From an uncultured Fibrobacter sp. (GTDB taxonomy: Bacteria > Fibrobacterota > Fibrobacteria > Fibrobacterales > Fibrobacteraceae), in contig NZ_ONDD01000007.1 of assembly GCF_900316465.1 (NCBI RefSeq), positions 65,695 to 129,694 of the forward strand: a DNA stretch of 64,000 nt. The letters run 5' to 3'. Below the pieces are notes generated by a model. The model was not told the DNA's origin and did not search any database. It saw nothing but the letters and a program-made list of their open reading frames with translations. The translations under genes and the position numbers were made by a program. Position 1 is the first letter of the stretch, and every line of letters starts with the position of its first letter. This document shows, piece after piece, positions 52,648-61,905 of this stretch.

Positions 52648-54027
52648 TTAAGTTCCAGAGAACTTGGGCATTCTCAGCAAGTGCGTCATACAAGGCGGCC
52701 ATTCTTCTTCGTAATGGCTCACCAAAATGATTGTCGTTTCTTTCGAAAGCAACTGCAGCAAGCTAAAGATTTTTTCGCGGTATTCGCCTTTGAGGCCCTG
52801 CGTAGGTTCGTCGAGCAGCAGCACCTTGGGCGGACGGATAGCGGCACGCGCCATGAGCACCACACGCTTGTCAATCGGAGACAAGTCACGATAGCGGGCG
52901 TTCACGTCGTCAAAGCCAAGGTAATTCAGCCATTCCTTTGCCTTTGCGCGTTCTTCCCAAGTGGTATTGTCGGCCTTGCAAAGGTTTGCGGTAAAGCCCG
53001 TGCACAAGACTTCGGACAAGCTAAGGTCTTCGCGATACTGGAGCGCAAGTTCCGGCGAGAAGAATCCGAGTTTCGCCTTGTGGTCCCAAATGTTCAAGCC
53101 ATGGCCCGGACGTTCACCAAGGAGCGTAATGTCATTGTTGTAAATCTGCGGATGGTCTGCGGTAAGCATACCGAGCAGCGTACTCTTGCCAGCTCCGTTT
53201 TCGCCCATGACCGCCCAATGTTCGCCCTTGCGAACCGTCCAGTTCAGATTCTTGAGCACATCGGTTTCGCCAAAACGGACATTCACGTTCTTGAGCTCGA
53301 AAAGGATTTCCGGGTCCGATGTATCGGGAGTGCCGAGATTCACAATCTCGTAGCCCTTGAGTTCCTTCTTGGAATACTTGGGAGCAGCGATTTCTTGCGG
53401 GAGCTCGCCTGCATAAGGAGTAAAGGTCTTGTTGGCGTAAACGAACGCCGGAATTTCAGGCAGTAATTCATCTTCGCGGGCAAGGCGCACCGCGACCTTC
53501 AAGCCATCGCGTTTTGAAAGCTGAACCACGCTGGCAGCCAAGTGCCTACGATATTCAGGATCGAGACCTCCGAACAAATCGTTAAAGTAAACCCACTCGG
53601 GCTTTTCCATCCACATGCGGGCCAGCAATACGCGGCGCAGTTCCCCGTTCGAAAGACTCAAAAGCTTGCGTTCCAGAACTTCGTCGGTCAAATCCGCAAT
53701 CTTCAAAGCCTCTTCCAGTTTATCGGGGTCGGTTTCGGGCCACGCCATATCGTCGATATAGCGGTCGGTCTGCAAAAAGAATTTCTTTTTCAAAAGCAGG
53801 TGCCGCACCAGCGGAGCTTCTTCGTCATGCAGGCTAATAAAACGCTGCTGAAAGAACGGCGCGAGCGCATGCTGAATCTTACGTTGCATTGCCTCCGACA
53901 TGGTGGAGACATTTTCTTGCTGATTCAAAAAATGGGTAATGACCCTGTCAAGATCTTCGCCCTCAGTGCTGAAAATCTGCACCTGCGGGAACATTTCAAT
54001 CAAAGCTTCAAAACGTTTGAATTCCAT
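52648..54027 (-). CDS. ModF-like double ABC ATPase
   Basis: 459 residues with two ABC domains and no membrane part. The C-terminal domain is complete: Walker A MGENGAGKST, signature LSPIDKRVVLMARA, Walker B VLLLDEPTQGLKG, H-loop LVSHYEEEWP. The N-terminal domain keeps the signature (LSNGELRRVLLAR) and a Walker B-like YFNDLFGGLD but has no Walker A, so it is probably inactive. ModF/PhrA-type proteins are linked to molybdate or photorepair; no mod genes here. TAAATT ends 7 bases before the ATG; leaderless likely. Confidence 0.82.
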   Translation of the reverse strand: MEFKRFEALIEMFPQVQIFSTEGEDLDRVITHFLNQQENVSTMSEAMQRKIQHALAPFFQQRFISLHDEEAPLVRHLLLKKKFFLQTDRYIDDMAWPETDPDKLEEALKIADLTDEVLERKLLSLSNGELRRVLLARMWMEKPEWVYFNDLFGGLDPEYRRHLAASVVQLSKRDGLKVAVRLAREDELLPEIPAFVYANKTFTPYAGELPQEIAAPKYSKKELKGYEIVNLGTPDTSDPEILFELKNVNVRFGETDVLKNLNWTVRKGEHWAVMGENGAGKSTLLGMLTADHPQIYNNDITLLGERPGHGLNIWDHKAKLGFFSPELALQYREDLSLSEVLCTGFTANLCKADNTTWEERAKAKEWLNYLGFDDVNARYRDLSPIDKRVVLMARAAIRPPKVLLLDEPTQGLKGEYREKIFSLLQLLSKETTIILVSHYEEEWPPCMTHLLRMPKFSGT

Positions 54028-54079
54028 GCGCCCAAATTTAGAAAATGGCTAGGATTACGCAAAAGAAATAAAAGGAAAG

Positions 54080-54709
54080 TTAATCTTTTACGCAACGAAC
54101 ATTTTTATAAGCATCCAGATAATCACCACCAAAGTGAATACTATCCATATATGACGCAGCAAAAAAAGTAACTAGATAACTTGGCATTTTTGTAGAGTCT
54201 ATTGTCGACGTTAAAAAAGTCGTTTCATAACCATAATCTTCCGTCAGCTTGTAGGACGGAATCATATCAAATCCGCATTCATTCAGGCCATTACCATTTT
54301 CTCCAGGATTTAATGGTTTCCAACCCGTATCATTCTTTAAACGCAACCCGGCCACTTCTATACCACCCATATTATTCACTAGAGTCATCCATTCTTCTCG
54401 CGATGGCAAATGCCAACCTATGGGACATTCTACACTATCAACTTCATACAGTCGTCCTTCATTTTCACACAAGCTCTCTTTGTCAAAGCACTCACTGCTT
54501 TTGCTTAAAAAATTTAGGTTCTCTGCCATCCACACTTGATTACCAATAGTCGTATATTTGTATTCACGGCCATCGCGACTATCCGTAAACACACCTCGTT
54601 TATCTTCAGGACATACACGAGCGGCATCCCATTCTTCATCCGCATCAGTAGTACAAGACATTAAGAATAACGAAATAAATAGTACCACAAACGAGACATA
54701 TTTAATCAT
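54080..54709 (-). CDS. FISUMP-domain lipoprotein
   Basis: 209 residues; lipobox FLMSCT; the FISUMP domain has RDGREYKYTTIGNQVWMAEN, CPIGWHLPSREEWMTL and a C-terminal NVRCVKD. Tandem paralogue of the next gene: nearly identical signal peptides and first strands. The ATG at 54709 is preferred to an upstream GTG. Confidence 0.85.
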   Translation of the reverse strand: MIKYVSFVVLFISLFLMSCTTDADEEWDAARVCPEDKRGVFTDSRDGREYKYTTIGNQVWMAENLNFLSKSSECFDKESLCENEGRLYEVDSVECPIGWHLPSREEWMTLVNNMGGIEVAGLRLKNDTGWKPLNPGENGNGLNECGFDMIPSYKLTEDYGYETTFLTSTIDSTKMPSYLVTFFAASYMDSIHFGGDYLDAYKNVRCVKD

Positions 54710-54731
54710 TGATTTCCCCACTAGTTAACAA

Positions 54732-55556
54732 TCAATCCTTAATACAACGAATAGATTTTTTCGTGCCAATCCACTGGAAACTGATACTTTCTCCCAAAAT
54801 CACGTCATAAGAGGACACAGTATTTTTCATCGTACTTGACGCAAAATACGTCGCCCGAAAAACACTGCTTAAGCCACCACTATAATCATAATACCCCGCA
54901 TAAAGCGCCGAAAAACCACACGCATCAATTGGTCCCCCATCCTTTTTTTGGTACTCAATTGCTATTGAATCCATCGCAAGGATAGCCTCTTCTTTAAGAA
55001 GTCGGTTTACTACGCCGTCCACGGATTCAGCCAGCGTTTCCCATTCCACCTTGGTCGGAACATGCCAACCTTTCGGACATACTGAATCTACGATATCACG
55101 ATCTAGAAAGCCACAATCTTTTGCATCTTTTATTAACGTATAGAACCTTCCATATTTTTCACAAAATTCATCAGCAATACATTCATTGGTTTCGCAAGTG
55201 GAATGAAGGCGCTCTGCAATTTCAGCAAGTCGCGTGGTATCTGTATTACAAATTTGCGTTGTATCATTCAGCCAAAAGCCTCTCGGCACACAAAATTCTT
55301 TGCCATAACAAGTACTATAAGGATTCGGCAGTTCATACTTCAAATTCTCGGCCATCCACACCTGCTTACCAATTGTCGTATACTTGTATTCGCGGCCATC
55401 GCGTTCATCAACAAAGGTTCCTCGGTTCGGGATGCCATAAGCGTTCATACCTGTTTCAGGACAAACATCCGCGGCGCTCCACTCCGGTTCGTCTTCAGCA
55501 CAGGATAAAAGGAATAACGAAATTAAAAGAAATACATATTTTGAATATTTAATCAT
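54732..55556 (-). CDS. FISUMP-domain lipoprotein
   Basis: 274 residues; lipobox FLLSCA; RDGREYKYTTIGKQVWMAEN, CPKGWHVPTKVEWETL and terminal SIRCIKD. It has an extra about 70-residue insert rich in Cys and Thr (about 85-150). AAAGGAC precedes the ATG. It is transcribed together with the paralogue just downstream. Confidence 0.86.
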   Translation of the reverse strand: MIKYSKYVFLLISLFLLSCAEDEPEWSAADVCPETGMNAYGIPNRGTFVDERDGREYKYTTIGKQVWMAENLKYELPNPYSTCYGKEFCVPRGFWLNDTTQICNTDTTRLAEIAERLHSTCETNECIADEFCEKYGRFYTLIKDAKDCGFLDRDIVDSVCPKGWHVPTKVEWETLAESVDGVVNRLLKEEAILAMDSIAIEYQKKDGGPIDACGFSALYAGYYDYSGGLSSVFRATYFASSTMKNTVSSYDVILGESISFQWIGTKKSIRCIKD

Positions 55557-55582
55557 TTTTGTCCTTTACGTACAATTTAATT

Positions 55583-55616
55583 AAAAACACCTCTCCGCGA
55601 AACGGAAAGGTGCTTT
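55583..55616 (-). terminator. Terminator of feruloyl esterase gene
   Basis: CACCTcTCCG / CGGAaAGGTG hairpin followed on the minus strand by TTTTT. Confidence 0.75.
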
Positions 55617-55654
55617 GGATGTGTTATATAGGAAATTTTAAAGTATGCTGATCT

Positions 55655-57076
55655 TTAGAATTTGCTGAAGAAATCCCAAGTGGCCTGCGGAACCCAGGAC
55701 TTTTGCTGGCCGGGATCCTTGTGGTCCCAGATGTGGCCGCCATTCTGCGTACACCAGCGAACCGGGAAACGTTCTTCAACCGTGGTATAGTCGTAGCACA
55801 CGTGCGGACCGCTGCCGCCATATTCCTGAGCCTTTTCATTCTTGGCCTTGCCGCCTTCGGAGTTGAGCGTCAAGATGATATCACGAGCGGCGCGACCCAT
55901 CTGCGGAGTGCAAAGGTTGTCCTGCAGGCCGAGCACACCCATCCAACCCACGCCCTTATTCTGACGCTGCGGGAGCCAGATGTTACGTTCGGCGGTTTCA
56001 TACACGGCTACAGCACGAAGCACATCCTGGTGGTTCCAAGAGAGACCGTTGCTGAACATGGAGCCGTAGCTAAAGCCTGTAGAGAACACGCGGCTAGAGT
56101 CAATGCAAAGGTTGCTCTGCAAATCGGCCAAAAGTTCATCGAAGAGCAGATAGTCATCCTGACCCCACGGGGCCTGGTTTCCGTTACCTTCAGGAGCGAC
56201 AAAGATTGCCGTCTTCTGGGTATCAAGCGGTTTCAGACCATAGTAGCCTTCTTGCTGCACACCACCGGCCCAGCCGCCCATGCAGTGCATGCCGAATATG
56301 AGCTTGTACGGTTTCTTGTTGTCGTAATTGTCAGGAATGTCGATACGGATGGTGCGCTTGCCCTTGCTCCACTGGAATTCGTAGCTGCCGGACTTGACGC
56401 GATTCCAGGTCTTGCCGCAACCACGGGTGGGAACCGGATCATTCTTTAAGCCCCAACCGTAGGCGTACTGCGGTTCGGCCTTCGGCTTTTTCACCGTAAG
56501 AGCAAGATTCGTGTCGAGCTTATTCAAAAGCACCGAAAGGGTATCGAAACCGTCGGCAATGACCTTGAGCGTTTCGTTGGTCGTCAGCCTTGCAAGAGCA
56601 GCCTTTTGGCCGTTAGCGAAAGAGGCTCCGTAATTGCCATTAGAAGTAAAGCGGATGCTGCGTTGTGCACTTCCGATTTTCACGTTCGCATAGTAAGCCC
56701 CTTGGGCCTTGACGCATGCCTGCAAATCGAGGCTGCCCGAACCATAAAGGGTTTCGCTCATCAGGCGATTACCCATCATGTCGAAGATCTGGACCTGTAC
56801 GGGTTCACTGGAACGTTGAGAGAAAGAAAGAACGCCGTTATTGACGCTGATATAGCCCGGAAGCACGCGTCCCATCACAGACATTCCTTCTTCGTGGAAT
56901 TTAAATTCACCCTTGTCATCGGTCTTGGTAGAAAGGCCATTTTTGACAAGTAAAACAGATGCACCGCTTACCGCGCCGCCCTGTTCGTCACTCACTTTGC
57001 CCGTAAGCGTAAAGGCACTAGCCGATACAGCCATTGCGCAAGCGAGAGCCAGAGATTCCCAAACACTCTTTTTCAT
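55655..57076 (-). CDS. CE1-type feruloyl/acetylxylan esterase-like secreted hydrolase
   Basis: 473 residues. Signal peptide (about 1-22), a carboxypeptidase-regulatory-like beta-sandwich (about 23-85), a sorting-domain-like segment (VQIFDMMGNRL, about 95-145), then an alpha/beta hydrolase of the PHB depolymerase/LpqC/CE1 type: LIFGMHCMGG oxyanion strand, nucleophile GFSYGSM, Asp in GLQDNLC and His in NGGHIWDH. Such enzymes remove ferulate or acetyl groups from plant xylan, fitting a fibre degrader. GGAGC before the ATG. Confidence 0.86.
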   Translation of the reverse strand: MKKSVWESLALACAMAVSASAFTLTGKVSDEQGGAVSGASVLLVKNGLSTKTDDKGEFKFHEEGMSVMGRVLPGYISVNNGVLSFSQRSSEPVQVQIFDMMGNRLMSETLYGSGSLDLQACVKAQGAYYANVKIGSAQRSIRFTSNGNYGASFANGQKAALARLTTNETLKVIADGFDTLSVLLNKLDTNLALTVKKPKAEPQYAYGWGLKNDPVPTRGCGKTWNRVKSGSYEFQWSKGKRTIRIDIPDNYDNKKPYKLIFGMHCMGGWAGGVQQEGYYGLKPLDTQKTAIFVAPEGNGNQAPWGQDDYLLFDELLADLQSNLCIDSSRVFSTGFSYGSMFSNGLSWNHQDVLRAVAVYETAERNIWLPQRQNKGVGWMGVLGLQDNLCTPQMGRAARDIILTLNSEGGKAKNEKAQEYGGSGPHVCYDYTTVEERFPVRWCTQNGGHIWDHKDPGQQKSWVPQATWDFFSKF

Positions 57077-57287
57077 AGTAGCTCCTTATATTGCTTTTAT
57101 GGAAAATAAATTCAAAAGGGAGCCATTGTTCACGCCGAAAGGCAATTGGTTTGGACAAAATATCCAAAAGCAGGTTTAAGAGATTTTACAAGGCCGCCGT
57201 TTTACAGCAATTTTAAGCGAATCAGAGCAAAGAAAAGGCCGGAATATACTATTTTATTACGCAAATAACATCTAGTTTGGAGAAAAT

Positions 57288-58211
57288 ATGAAAAAGCTTT
57301 GGACGCTCATTGCAAGCACCATGTTGGTTGCTTCCGTCGCATTTGCTCAGGACGACTTTGATCCTGAATATACCGATCAGGCCGAAGAACAGGTCGCTGA
57401 ACAAGCAGAAGAACAAGCTGAAGAGCAACCCGCCGAACAGGAACAGGTTGCTGAACCTGTAGAAGAAAAGGCTAACGTAGCAGAAGAACCTGCTCCGGCA
57501 CCCGCTCCGGCTCCGCAGTACCAGGCTAGCGCTCAAGAGCCCGCACAAGAAAACGTCCAGAATGACGAATACGCTCCGGCAAACGCCAACAACACGCCCT
57601 TCTTTGGCTTCGGTGTGAAGTTCGCCTTCAATTACGGCAGAATGTTCGGCTTCAAGGAAGACCTCGACAACGATAGCGACATCGACGGAACCCCGTCGGG
57701 CATCGGTTTTGACGGTGGTATCATGTTCCGCATCCAGATGATTCCGAACCTGTACTTTACCCCCGAGGTCAACATTGCCCATATTACCACCGAACACGAA
57801 TTCATGCACCTCAAGCGCAAGTACGTTTCTACGGACTTGGAACTCCCCTTGCTGATGCGCGGCGTCATTGCCAATAGATTCTACGTGACCGGCGGCGCCC
57901 AGTTCAACTTCACCTTGAGCAGCAAGGCTAAAATCGACGCCGTTGAAAACGCCACCTTGGACATCCCGGTCAAAAGCAACGAAAAAGTCGAACAGGCAAC
58001 GTTTGGATTCGGCATTGTAGCCGGTGCAGGCGTCAACATTGTTGCAGGTCTCTTCTTCGACTTCCGCTTCTACATGGGCATCACGGAACTCTACCCCGAC
58101 GTGAAGACCCTGGACGACCTGGAATTCGCTACGGGCGATTACTCCTTGGTTGACATGTCTGGCGCAAGAATGATGAAGTTCAAGGTCGGTCTCAGCTACT
58201 GGATTATCTAA
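57288..58211 (+). CDS. Outer-membrane beta-barrel protein with acidic spacer
   Basis: 307 residues: signal peptide ending AFAQ (about 20), an Ala/Glu/Gln/Pro-rich low-complexity spacer (about 28-105), and a PorT/OmpW-like barrel (strands such as FGVKFAFNYGRMFGF, LYFTPEVNIAHI, MKFKVGLSYWII). GGAG precedes the ATG. The next gene starts with TTG immediately after its stop. Specific role unknown. Confidence 0.75.
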   Translation: MKKLWTLIASTMLVASVAFAQDDFDPEYTDQAEEQVAEQAEEQAEEQPAEQEQVAEPVEEKANVAEEPAPAPAPAPQYQASAQEPAQENVQNDEYAPANANNTPFFGFGVKFAFNYGRMFGFKEDLDNDSDIDGTPSGIGFDGGIMFRIQMIPNLYFTPEVNIAHITTEHEFMHLKRKYVSTDLELPLLMRGVIANRFYVTGGAQFNFTLSSKAKIDAVENATLDIPVKSNEKVEQATFGFGIVAGAGVNIVAGLFFDFRFYMGITELYPDVKTLDDLEFATGDYSLVDMSGARMMKFKVGLSYWII

Positions 58212-59852
58212 TTGAAATTCCTTTCGAACTTGACTTACAAGGAATGTGCCCCTGTAGTTACTGCAGAGGCCATGCGCTTCTTGGATGGAGACACCAAGAG
58301 GAGCCGCGTTTCTAGCGCCGGATTTCCGCCGTTTTGGGAACCCCAAACCGAAATTGACGCAGAATTCGTAGATGGATTCGCTACCGCCATCGATGCCGGA
58401 TACGGCCTGATGAAATTGGCGGGGCAAAAGCTCTTTGAAAAAGCAATTGATATGCTCGGCGAAAACCGCGAAGGCAAATCGGTCGCCGTATTTGTCGGCG
58501 GCGGAAACAACGGCGGCGACGGCCTCGTTCTTTCCAAATTGCTGATTGAAGCAGGTATTCCCTGTACAGTCTATTCGCTCGCCAAGGCCGAAACCTTCAA
58601 GAACGAAGCGGCCATGGCGTACCAGGATTTCTCGGAAAGCGGCGGAAAGCTCATTGTCATTAATGACCTCCCCGTACACGAACCGAAATTCGCTCTTGCC
58701 GTGGACTGCATGCTCGGCAACGGAGCCTCGGGCGAACTGCGCCCGGCCTTTGCTCGAGTCGTCATCAACTTGAACGAATGGAACATTCCGATTCTTGCAG
58801 CAGACGCCCCTACCGGTTTTGATTCTTCGGAACACCGCTGCGGCGAAAACTGCATTCAAGCCACCGAGACGCTTGTCTTTGGTCTCCCCCGCTTGGACGC
58901 CTACACCAACGAAGGCGCTCGCGTTTTCGGCAAGACGACGGTCGAACCGCTCGACTACCCCGAAAACCTGATTGACAAAGTCCTGTCGGGCGTATTCCTC
59001 GCCACCGAAGACATGATTCCGGCATTGCTCCCCGACCGCGACGAATTTGGCGACAAGCGCAGCCAAGGTACCGCCATGGTGATTGCTGGTTCCGGCAATA
59101 TGACCGGGGCAGCCGCCCTTTGTACCAAGGCATGCCTTAGAAGCGGTGCAGGCCTTGTCACAACGGCAACACCGAAGGCTTTGCTCCCGGCTTTGCAATC
59201 CAAGCTTGACGAGCCCGTATTCTACGGTATAGGAAATGCGACGACAGACAAGCTTTCGATTATGCACTTGATGCAGTTGCAGGATATCGCGACACACCAA
59301 AACGCCATCGCCATCGGTCCCGGACTTGGAACCGACACCGAAACGCAAGACGCAGTCCGCATGTTCCTGACCGGACTCACGATTCCCGTGGTTGTCGACG
59401 CCGACGCGATTAACGCCTGTGGTTCTGCATTCTTCTGCATGGAAGGCGGCCCTGCGAATGCGATTGTCACGCCGCACAAGCGCGAATGGGAACGCAACTT
59501 CGGTCCGCTTCCGGCAAACGAATGCTTTTACCCGGAATACCTGCAGCAGTTTGCGACGCAGTTCAAGATTACGATTGTACTGAAGGGTTGCCCCACTTAC
59601 GTGGCGATTCCCGACGGACGCGTGTACGTGATTCCGGCCCGCAACTCGGGCCTAGCGAAGGGCGGTGCAGGCGATGTGCTTACCGGCATTATCACCGCAC
59701 TACTCGCACAGGGTTTGCCCACCGCAGAAGCAGCCGTACTCGGCGTACTCCTGCACCAGAAAGCAGGCCGACTCACGCGCGAAAAAATGGGAGCATTTGG
59801 AATGCTCCCGACTGACGTCATTGAAATGTTGCCCGCAGCATTTAGTTGCTAA
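58212..59852 (+). CDS. nnr: Bifunctional NAD(P)H-hydrate epimerase/dehydratase
   Basis: 546 residues repairing hydrated NAD(P)H. N-terminal epimerase (about 1-240; VFVGGGNNGGDGLVLSKLL, APTGFDSSE), C-terminal ADP-dependent dehydratase (about 265-546; GSGNMTGAAALCTKACLRSG, GPGLGTD, TPHKREWERNFG, GLAKGGAGDVLTG). The start is TTG, directly abutting the upstream stop, which suggests coupling. Order and length are standard. Confidence 0.93.
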   Translation: MKFLSNLTYKECAPVVTAEAMRFLDGDTKRSRVSSAGFPPFWEPQTEIDAEFVDGFATAIDAGYGLMKLAGQKLFEKAIDMLGENREGKSVAVFVGGGNNGGDGLVLSKLLIEAGIPCTVYSLAKAETFKNEAAMAYQDFSESGGKLIVINDLPVHEPKFALAVDCMLGNGASGELRPAFARVVINLNEWNIPILAADAPTGFDSSEHRCGENCIQATETLVFGLPRLDAYTNEGARVFGKTTVEPLDYPENLIDKVLSGVFLATEDMIPALLPDRDEFGDKRSQGTAMVIAGSGNMTGAAALCTKACLRSGAGLVTTATPKALLPALQSKLDEPVFYGIGNATTDKLSIMHLMQLQDIATHQNAIAIGPGLGTDTETQDAVRMFLTGLTIPVVVDADAINACGSAFFCMEGGPANAIVTPHKREWERNFGPLPANECFYPEYLQQFATQFKITIVLKGCPTYVAIPDGRVYVIPARNSGLAKGGAGDVLTGIITALLAQGLPTAEAAVLGVLLHQKAGRLTREKMGAFGMLPTDVIEMLPAAFSC

Positions 59853-59861
59853 GGCTACTAA

Positions 59862-59894
59862 TGTCATGCCGCACTTGATGCGGCATCTCCTTTT
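59862..59894 (-). repeat. Palindromic repeat copy 4 (inverted)
   Basis: Reverse complement gives GGAGATGCCGCA-tcaag-TGCGGCATGACA, with perfect arms, between the convergent nnr and flavodiiron genes. Confidence 0.75.
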
Positions 59895-59897
59895 CTA

Positions 59898-61055
59898 CTA
59901 AAGTAGTTCAGAAACCAGTTTGTCCAGCGCAGCTTCGGATTCGGCGCTGAGCGTAGACTTCACCGTCACCACGGTTTCGGCAAGCGTCACGTTCTTGAGC
60001 GTGGCGAGGATTTCCGTCATCTTCTTGGCAGCCATCGGAGCCCACGTGCCATTTTCCACGACGCCCACCTTGCGGTTGCTGTAATTCTTTGCCTTCAGGT
60101 GGTTCAGGAAGTCTTCCATGACCGGGAAGAGGCCTGCGTCATAAGTAGGAGCGGCCACCACCATGCGGTCGTAGCGGAAGGCGTCTTCGATGACTTCGGC
60201 CATGTCGCTGCGGGCAAGGTCAGAGACCACCACCTTCTCAACACCGGCGGCCTTGAGCTTTTCGCCGAGCAATTCCGCGGCCTTCTTGGTTCCGCCGTAA
60301 ATAGAGGCGAATGCCACGAGCACGCCCTTGTCTTCGGGAGCGTAGCTGCTCCAGGTGTTGTACTTGTCGATGTAGTAGCCGAGGTTTTCGGTGAGCACCG
60401 GACCGTGCAGCGGGCAAATCGTCTTGATGTCAAGCGTGGCGGCCTTCTTGAGAACCGCCTGCACCTGGTTGCCGTACTTGCCCACAATGTTGAAGTAGTA
60501 GCGGCGAGCTTCGCATGCCCAGTCATCCGGGTCGGCATCGTACACGCCGAACTTGCCGAAGGCATCGGCTGCGAACAGCACCTTTTCACTCTGTTCATAG
60601 CTGAACAGCACTTCGGGCCAGTGCACCATCGGGGCACCGATAAACTGCAATGTGTGAGCACCAAGAGAAAGCGTTTCTCCTTCCTTCACAGCCTGCGTCT
60701 TGGTCGTTGCAGGCAGCGTCATAAATTGCGGCAACAGCGCGAAAGCCTTGGCAGAAGCGACCAAAGTCGTTTCAGGATACTTCGCCATGAAATCAGCAAT
60801 GCCACCGGCATGGTCCGGTTCCAGGTGATGAATCACTAGGTAATCCGGCTTGCGGCCAGCGAGAGCAGCTTCCAGATTGGCAAGCCACTCGCCCACCTTG
60901 TGCGCATCGACCGTATCCGTCACGGCAATCTTTTCGTCCACAATTACATACGAATTGTACGCCATGCCCTCGGGCACCACGTACTGGCCTTCAAACAAAT
61001 CCAAGTCGCGGTCATCGACACCGATGTACTTGATATTTTCGCTAAAATTCTTCAT
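59898..61055 (-). CDS. Flavodiiron protein (FprA-type A-type flavoprotein)
   Basis: 385 residues from ATG 61055 (AAGGA 8 bases upstream; the longer frame is rejected). Metallo-beta-lactamase-like diiron domain with HHLEPDHAGG, a later metal Asp in FAADAFG and His in CPLHGPVL, then a flavodoxin domain (about 250-385; VLVAFASIYGGTKKAAE, APTYDAGLFPVM). Reduces O2 or NO to protect anaerobes. No rubredoxin adjacent. Confidence 0.93.
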   Translation of the reverse strand: MKNFSENIKYIGVDDRDLDLFEGQYVVPEGMAYNSYVIVDEKIAVTDTVDAHKVGEWLANLEAALAGRKPDYLVIHHLEPDHAGGIADFMAKYPETTLVASAKAFALLPQFMTLPATTKTQAVKEGETLSLGAHTLQFIGAPMVHWPEVLFSYEQSEKVLFAADAFGKFGVYDADPDDWACEARRYYFNIVGKYGNQVQAVLKKAATLDIKTICPLHGPVLTENLGYYIDKYNTWSSYAPEDKGVLVAFASIYGGTKKAAELLGEKLKAAGVEKVVVSDLARSDMAEVIEDAFRYDRMVVAAPTYDAGLFPVMEDFLNHLKAKNYSNRKVGVVENGTWAPMAAKKMTEILATLKNVTLAETVVTVKSTLSAESEAALDKLVSELL

Positions 61056-61150
61056 GATAAATCCTTTTTTGTAGAAATTTAAAAAAAGCCCGCAGAATCG
61101 GCAGAAATTTTGATGACATCGAACATGAAATGCATTAAGGATAAATTGAT

Positions 61151-61852
61151 TCAATCTTCCAAGAAATACTGCACGTTCGTTACGACGCGCACTTTCTTGA
61201 TATACGGCGTATTTTCGTCGCGGTCTTCAATGGAGAACACGCCCTGCGTTGCCGTCTTGATTTTGCCGAGTTTGCTATCGGAGTCCTTCGCAAACTTTTC
61301 GGCGGCACTCCTTGCATTCTTTGTCGCCTCGTCAATCATGGCGGGCTTGATTTCGTTGAGACCGTTAAAGCTATAGACGGTGCGATACTGGTAATCGCTA
61401 CCGCTAAAAGCGATTCCATGCTTCAGGAGTTCGCCCTGTTTTTCCATGGTTTTACGGACAAGTTCCACATCGTTCGTGGCCACCGTTGCCACAACTGTCG
61501 CGACATAGCGATAAGCATGCTTGCCGCCACTGTAGAGTTCGCCATCGGCATCAACGATGGCCGGGGTCGAGTATGTGATATTTTCTTTTTTCACGCCGTT
61601 TTCGAGCAGGAACTTTTCAAGTATCTGCGACTTGGACTGTAACGTTGCAGAAAGTTCAGCAAGATCGTTGCCCACCTCTTTGTACACAATCGGCCAAATC
61701 ACGAAATCAGCCGAAACTTCGCGTTCGGCAAGTCCGCGCACGAATACCACACGGTCGCGGTCCTTGACATCGATTTGGGCCCGATAGAAAAATGCGCCCA
61801 AGCACAAAACGGCAACTGCCAAAATGATTGCTTCTTTAACTCTTGATTGCAT
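61151..61852 (-). CDS. SIMPL-domain (DUF541) protein
   Basis: 233 residues from ATG 61852, after AAAAAAGGAG. One N-terminal hydrophobic segment (about 7-23), then VFVRGLAEREVSADFVIWPIV, VKKENITYSTP and RYVATVVATVATNDVELVRK match SIMPL proteins, which are periplasmic and of unclear function. Divergent from polA. Confidence 0.88.
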   Translation of the reverse strand: MQSRVKEAIILAVAVLCLGAFFYRAQIDVKDRDRVVFVRGLAEREVSADFVIWPIVYKEVGNDLAELSATLQSKSQILEKFLLENGVKKENITYSTPAIVDADGELYSGGKHAYRYVATVVATVATNDVELVRKTMEKQGELLKHGIAFSGSDYQYRTVYSFNGLNEIKPAMIDEATKNARSAAEKFAKDSDSKLGKIKTATQGVFSIEDRDENTPYIKKVRVVTNVQYFLED

Positions 61853-61905
61853 ATCCAACTCCTTTTTTACATGAATCCAATATACAAATTTTCTACATTC
61901 AAAGC

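Noticed and set aside
57100..57179. 26-codon plus-strand frame (MENKFKREPLF)
   Set aside because: No ribosome site and no similarity; probably chance in the 57077-57287 gap, which otherwise holds only the divergent promoter region.
57249..59477. 742-codon minus-strand frame
   Set aside because: Antisense to the OMP and nnr genes, whose motifs are clear; composition typical of a shadow.
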